Shown here piece after piece: positions 22,315-26,135 of a DNA stretch of 26,135 bases; position 1 is the first letter of the stretch; every line of letters starts with the position of its first letter. Under the pieces are notes generated by a model that was not told where the DNA came from, searched no databases, and saw nothing but the letters and a program-made list of their open reading frames with translations. The translations under genes and the position numbers were made by a program. This DNA comes from a virus. The stretch is from the IMG/VR virus record IMGVR_UViG_3300030118_002095, positions 1-26,135 of that record, one strand, 5' to 3'.

Positions 22315-23853
22315 TTAAAGTCTATCCCCCACGCCAAACGTCACAACTAAGCCTTGGATACTGTGTGAAGCATTGGTATCATTTGTAACATATTTAAAAG
22401 AAACTGATCTACCTGAACCTGAAATATTAGTTCTTTGAACTGGTGATGGATTGCCGTCAAAGATAGCTGTGCTGTTATAGGCAGCTTCATTATAGTATGC
22501 AGCAGCACCTTCAGTACTCAAAGTAAAGTTAGTCGGATTCAAAGAATCTGGGTCTTCGTAGTCATACACTGCTGACATTACGATTTCGTTATCACCTTCA
22601 GAACGTAAGTATGTTGCTACGTTATAAATAATTTTACGTTGTTCAGGATCTTGAAAGTAATAGTAAGGAGTTTGGAATATACTAAATATATTAGTTCCTG
22701 CAAAACTATTACCTTGTTCTTGTCTATACACTTTTCCTGTACTGTCACCATGTATAACAAATTCGTTTTGACCTATATAACCACTAGCAGCAGCAGTTGC
22801 GGAAATACCTAACATCTGACTATACTCAAACCTTAGTCCGTTAGGAGTTTCTCTAAATCCACCTATTATACCTTGTGAATCTGCTGCACCAAAGAAGTAT
22901 CTAAACTGAGTCTTTTGTTTTATAGTAACAGCATTTAGAGTATCAAGATCAATATCAAATACGATGTCTGTAAAAATAGACTGAATGTTTTTTGATACCG
23001 TTTCTAAATTAACATCACCAATTCTGTCTGTACCAGAAACAGGACGTAGACCATCCTGTGAAAGAAATAGTAGATCTCCACCTATTTCTATAACACTGTC
23101 TGTTGCTAGACACCCAAGATCGTCTGTAACAGTTGATACCACAAAGTTAGCTAAAGCTGTACCTGATACTTTTTTAATATTAGTAGCACCAAAAATATAT
23201 AGTTCATTTCTAAAAGATTTTATAGCTACGATAGGAAAACCTACGTTTATTACACCTGCTCCATTACCTGATGCAAAGTCTGTCTCTGCTAGTGGTGCAC
23301 TAAAAAATAGTTTTGTTGGATGTGCAGGATCACCTGCTAGAAATAAATGATTCTGAAATATAGCAGAATATTTTGGATCTGTAGGTGCATCAGAGTGAGT
23401 AATCTGAGTATAGGTTGTACCATCATATGTAGCTGCAGGGTTTATACCATCAGTCAAAACAAGCTTTGGAGTACCAAAGTTAAGTCTAGAAAATCTAACC
23501 TTTGATACACCTGTCATTGTAGGTGAACCAGAAGTAGTTACAGCAACCCAAGCTGATGTAGAATTATTCCAGTAATGTAAATAATTATTCCCTGAAGATG
23601 GTTTACGAGCAGCAAAGATACCATCTTTAATACCATCTGCTACTGCTACACCAAGAACACTTCCTGTTCCTGTAACTGTGCCATAGTTATTAGCAAAGCC
23701 ATTTATCTTCCTATAGCCACCTGTAACAGCAGGTTCATAGTTAATAAGTGCAGTAGCAGAACCAGGGGCAAGTTCACCCTGAGATAAAACATCACGGCTA
23801 GTATTTAAGCCGCCTTGTGCAAACACTTTAAAGGAGGCGAGATTATCTGGCAT
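22315..23853 (-). CDS. Tail nozzle/hub-type structural protein, 512 aa
   Basis: A 512-aa, beta-rich protein with one cysteine. Its opening (FAQGGLNTSRDVLSQGELAPG, residues 11-31) followed by ALINYEPAVTGGYRKINGF is typical of podovirus proteins that form the propeller-like nozzle or packaged-DNA stabilising hub (T7 gp12 / P22 gp10 roles). The middle carries repeated propeller-like strands (TKLFFSAPLAETDF, IVAIKSFRNELYIFGAT, DLLFLSQDGLRPVSG). It lies between the adaptor gene (1-base overlap, TAATG) and the fibre gene, with its stop abutting the fibre ATG. That is the expected place of this component, which seals the DNA channel below the adaptor. Assignment to the gp10 or gp12 type is uncertain without a profile search. 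Confidence 0.65.
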   Translation of the reverse strand: MPDNLASFKVFAQGGLNTSRDVLSQGELAPGSATALINYEPAVTGGYRKINGFANNYGTVTGTGSVLGVAVADGIKDGIFAARKPSSGNNYLHYWNNSTSAWVAVTTSGSPTMTGVSKVRFSRLNFGTPKLVLTDGINPAATYDGTTYTQITHSDAPTDPKYSAIFQNHLFLAGDPAHPTKLFFSAPLAETDFASGNGAGVINVGFPIVAIKSFRNELYIFGATNIKKVSGTALANFVVSTVTDDLGCLATDSVIEIGGDLLFLSQDGLRPVSGTDRIGDVNLETVSKNIQSIFTDIVFDIDLDTLNAVTIKQKTQFRYFFGAADSQGIIGGFRETPNGLRFEYSQMLGISATAAASGYIGQNEFVIHGDSTGKVYRQEQGNSFAGTNIFSIFQTPYYYFQDPEQRKIIYNVATYLRSEGDNEIVMSAVYDYEDPDSLNPTNFTLSTEGAAAYYNEAAYNSTAIFDGNPSPVQRTNISGSGRSVSFKYVTNDTNASHSIQGLVVTFGVGDRL

Positions 23854-24581
23854 TACATAACTCTTCCTAAGACTTGATTAGAAGAGTTAATTCTGTCTAC
23901 AACTGTTGATCTTACTCTTAATGGTTCATCAATAAGTATTCTTCTCATTGACTTTATACCCATATCAAAATTAGCTTGGTGCATTGCGGCACTCTGCTCA
24001 TTAGATCTAAATCTCATCATGTACATCATAGCACCGTCAATAAGCACATGTTTAAACCTATCAGGTATTATTGCTGTATCATTAAAAGCAGTTAAGTCTG
24101 TAGGAAACTTGTAATAGATATATTCTACTTCGTAAGTATTATCTGGAATAGGTGTCACACCAAACTTAGATTCATTGGTTTGATAAACGAGAGTTGGTGC
24201 TGAAATACCTGTAGCATCTCCTGTATCATCAAAGTGCCTGTATCTTTGTATGTACTCATCGTATGTTATAGACGGTAAGTGCATAGGAGTATTATCTACA
24301 GATGTTAATTTTTTAATGTAGAACGTTTGCCAATCAGCCCTAGAGTAATCAGCAGGAAAATCGTACTGCCTCGTTCCTGCTGCTAGAGTTTGTGTTTGAG
24401 TAGTTTTTAGGAAAGGCCACTCTTGTCCTGTCTGTAAGATATTTCTAATGGAGTTGTTTACTGCATCTTTAGCTAATGCTTGAACGTTTCGTACAGCCGT
24501 AAAGCCATCTCCTGCTGTGTCAAGAGTAACTTCATTTAATCTACGTAGTAGTTCATTAACTAACGTAACGTATGTAGCCAT
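23853..24581 (-). CDS. Head-tail adaptor / tail tubular protein A-like, 242 aa
   Basis: A 242-aa protein whose helical N-terminus (YVTLVNELLRRLNEV, residues 4-18) continues into KDAVNNSIRNILQTGQEWPFL. A beta region with TRQYDFPADYSRADWQTFYI follows, then the TYDEYIQRYR helix and YEVEYIYYKFPTDL. This arrangement is typical of the adaptor ring below the portal in podoviruses (T7 gp11 / P22 gp4 role). AAGGA precedes the ATG at 24581. It is the first gene after the hairpin at 24607-24628, and its stop overlaps the nozzle gene's start by one base. Role is from family resemblance and gene order rather than a diagnostic residue. Confidence 0.65.
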   Translation of the reverse strand: MATYVTLVNELLRRLNEVTLDTAGDGFTAVRNVQALAKDAVNNSIRNILQTGQEWPFLKTTQTQTLAAGTRQYDFPADYSRADWQTFYIKKLTSVDNTPMHLPSITYDEYIQRYRHFDDTGDATGISAPTLVYQTNESKFGVTPIPDNTYEVEYIYYKFPTDLTAFNDTAIIPDRFKHVLIDGAMMYMMRFRSNEQSAAMHQANFDMGIKSMRRILIDEPLRVRSTVVDRINSSNQVLGRVM

Positions 24582-24606
24582 TACAAAAATCCTTCAGATA
24601 AGCTAA

Positions 24607-24628
24607 AGGGGCAAGTCTCCCTGCCCCT
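24607..24628 (-). terminator. GC-rich hairpin between head and tail genes, likely partial terminator
   Basis: AGGGGCA (24607-24613) and TGCCCCT (24622-24628) form a 7-bp GC-rich stem with an 8-base loop in a 56-base gap. On the minus strand the stem is followed by only a short TT-TAG stretch, so termination may be partial. Such a hairpin after the capsid genes would lower tail-gene transcription relative to capsid, or protect the 3' end of capsid mRNA. Confidence 0.55.
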
Positions 24629-24637
24629 AAAGTTTAG

Positions 24638-25174
24638 TTATGCTAGTAGATCACGATCTACGTCAACTGGTCTTACTCGACCAGAGATACCTGTATCCAT
24701 ACAACCTGCGACAACACGAATGCGTCCAGATGTAACGTCTGAAGAAGAAGCAATCAACTTAACGTCAATTGTGTCTGTAGATGTTACGTGTGCTGTAAAC
24801 GTATCTGCTGCTGCAGTGTTTACCACCATAGTTTGTCCGTTTGTTCCACCTGCTAAGAAACCTGTAGAACTAACGTCACCACCGTCAACGATATCGTCAC
24901 CTGCTGCAAAATCAATATCTACAGTTGGAGATGTACCATTAAAAGCAGTCTCAACTTCAGCACCTGCAAACAATACTAATGTATTAGCAGGTATTTCTAG
25001 AAGCTGAAAGATATCCCCATTCGTACAGGAATATCCGTCTTCTACCATTTTAGCAATGTCAAGACGTGCTTCACGCATGTACATTCCCATTGCTTGGTAG
25101 CGTGAGGTAGCTGCTGCAATGCTGTCAGAATCGACACCAACAGTAGCTTTTGAGGTCATGTCAAAAGTAGCCAT
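24638..25174 (-). CDS. Capsid decoration/accessory head protein, 178 aa
   Basis: A 178-aa protein with a helical start (about residues 18-46, RYQAMGMYMREARLDIAKM) and a beta-rich remainder containing GDIFQLLEIPANTLVLFAGA (54-73), DIDFAAGDDIVDGG and a closing ISGRVRPVDVDRDLLA. The IPA-T-V pattern followed by an acidic Gly-rich loop is one I associate with small head proteins encoded beside marine-phage capsid genes. It has the strongest ribosome binding site in the window (TAAGGAGGG) and lies 14 bases after the capsid gene, suggesting high expression. It ends just before the GC-rich hairpin. Decoration protein is the likely role; another minor head protein is the alternative. Confidence 0.6.
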   Translation of the reverse strand: MATFDMTSKATVGVDSDSIAAATSRYQAMGMYMREARLDIAKMVEDGYSCTNGDIFQLLEIPANTLVLFAGAEVETAFNGTSPTVDIDFAAGDDIVDGGDVSSTGFLAGGTNGQTMVVNTAAADTFTAHVTSTDTIDVKLIASSSDVTSGRIRVVAGCMDTGISGRVRPVDVDRDLLA

Positions 25175-25188
25175 ATCTTAATCCCTCC

Positions 25189-26135
25189 TTACGCTGCGTT
25201 GTATTTAGCAGTAACGATTGCTTCTGGTCGAAGAATCTTTCTGCCATATAGATGCATACCACGAACAATGTCAGCAAAGCTGTCAGGGTCACGATATGTT
25301 TCTGTCTTATTAATCTGCTCTGCAGTTGCTACAGCAGATTCATGTCCACCAACAATCACACCAAAGTTTGAGTTTTGGTTTGCTGTTCCTGATGTACCTG
25401 CACCAGTACCTACAGCAGGTAGGTTTGATGACACATACAAACGGAAGCCATGAAAGTTGTTGATTACAAGACCATTACGTAGTCCACCAGACTCACCGTA
25501 GTCTCCATTCATAAATCTGGAGTCTTCATCTGATAGGATTTCCATAAACACTGGGTCAACTACAAGCCATCTACCTTGTGTATCAACTTGTTGTTGATCA
25601 AGCAATCGCTTCATTCTTGCAACAACCATTGCAGGTGAAACAGTTGCAGTTGGAAGTGATGTAGCTCCAGGCATACGTGCAGTTACTGGGATTGAATGAT
25701 CCCCTGCTGATGACGTTGTAATGTTACCAAATGAATCTTTACGTATCTTCATGCTTGTAAGCAGTTCATCTGAACCTGCAGTTGTTACAGCTTTTGTACC
25801 ATTTACTTGGTCATTTGCTGTATCAGCTACTGAGTGTAAAGATGACTGTTTAAAACCTGCCATATAACCAAGTACCTCTTGGTCATATTGATCAGATAGA
25901 CGATACGCAGCACGATTGCTTGCAAGGTCCATAAAGTTTACATGACTATGAGCTTCTTCTATATCGTCCATTTTAAAAGCATAATAGTTTGCTTTATCAA
26001 TAACGAGTGAAAAATCCTCATCGTCAAGGTCTTGTGCATTAACCTGTGTTCCACGAGCATACTCACTCACAGAAATTTCAGGTTCTTTGATAATTTTCAC
26101 TGTATCACCTTGGGCAGAAATCTCCCCAAAATAAT
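25189..26135 (-). CDS. Major capsid protein (N-terminus beyond the window edge)
   Basis: At least 315 residues of a larger protein, without cysteine. The frame reads through to the window edge: codons upstream of the GTG at 26100 encode YFGEISAQGDT, so that GTG is internal (a Val) and the true start lies outside. Visible features are KIIKEPEISVSEYARGT, DKANYYAFKMDDIEEAHS and SPAMVVARMKRLLDQQQVD, then RWLVVDPVFMEILSDE and a C-terminal YGRKILRPEAIVTAKYNAA. These match the general pattern of HK97-fold coat proteins of podovirus-like marine phages, and gene order (capsid, decoration, adaptor, nozzle) agrees. It forms the icosahedral shell. Family assignment is from pattern and context. Confidence 0.75.
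   Translation of the reverse strand, partial: YFGEISAQGDTVKIIKEPEISVSEYARGTQVNAQDLDDEDFSLVIDKANYYAFKMDDIEEAHSHVNFMDLASNRAAYRLSDQYDQEVLGYMAGFKQSSLHSVADTANDQVNGTKAVTTAGSDELLTSMKIRKDSFGNITTSSAGDHSIPVTARMPGATSLPTATVSPAMVVARMKRLLDQQQVDTQGRWLVVDPVFMEILSDEDSRFMNGDYGESGGLRNGLVINNFHGFRLYVSSNLPAVGTGAGTSGTANQNSNFGVIVGGHESAVATAEQINKTETYRDPDSFADIVRGMHLYGRKILRPEAIVTAKYNAA

Overview
The window is a densely packed segment of a tailed bacteriophage genome. It is AT-rich, holds almost no non-coding DNA, and nearly every gene is on the minus strand. From the high-coordinate end it reads in the order expected of a podovirus-like late region: major capsid protein, then a decoration-type protein, head-tail adaptor, tail nozzle/hub, fibres, a glycan-synthesis block, and finally large internal virion proteins with a lytic transglycosylase. 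No RNA polymerase, integrase, terminase, portal or replication gene is present. The fibre motifs (TAAELN...DGVTA repeats, DDRYLGAK and DVYLNGLKL blocks) are of a kind common in marine phages. The 84-aa DUF6127-like membrane protein weakly suggests an alphaproteobacterial host. Neither host nor phage lineage can be fixed from this window alone.

Layout: (a) 22315-26135 holds the head and connector genes, with a GC-rich hairpin at 24607-24628 between the decoration and adaptor genes. (b) 14198-22314 is a fibre block: a repeat-built 826-aa fibre, a 116-aa structural protein, a 529-aa and a 903-aa protein with roughly 8-9% cysteine each, a 188-aa fibre-like protein between those two, and a 122-aa tail-fibre assembly chaperone. 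(c) 8595-14126 is a heptose island: a GT9 heptosyltransferase-like protein, a NodU/CmcH-family O-carbamoyltransferase, GmhB (the only plus-strand gene), a stand-alone HldE-type nucleotidyltransferase (HldC-like), a stand-alone compact HldE-type kinase (HldA-like), a cupin and HldD. (d) 1-8628 holds the DUF6127-like protein, a 1093-aa virion-type protein, a soluble lytic transglycosylase and three further proteins, the last running off the left edge.

How the genes fit together: the island encodes four of the five steps from sedoheptulose-7-phosphate to ADP-L-glycero-D-manno-heptose; gmhA is not in the window. It also encodes a glycosyltransferase of the family that transfers ADP-heptose and an enzyme of a family known to O-carbamoylate sugars. 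The simplest reading is that the phage remodels the inner core of host lipopolysaccharide with (carbamoyl)heptose, for example to block superinfection, or decorates its own particle. Two good sigma70-like promoters lie inside this island (TTGAGT-17-TATAAT ahead of the GT9 gene; TTGACA-17-TAAAAT placed so that transcription would begin at the gmhB ATG). They suggest that the island can be read by host RNA polymerase independently of late phage transcription, like a moron cassette.

The most unusual signals are this heptose/carbamoyl island and the two extremely cysteine-rich fibre-region proteins, which stand out against neighbours with almost no cysteine. Apart from short gaps (14127-14197 and 24582-24637) there is no stretch over 300 bases without a gene. 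I saw no tRNA, CRISPR array or insertion sequence.
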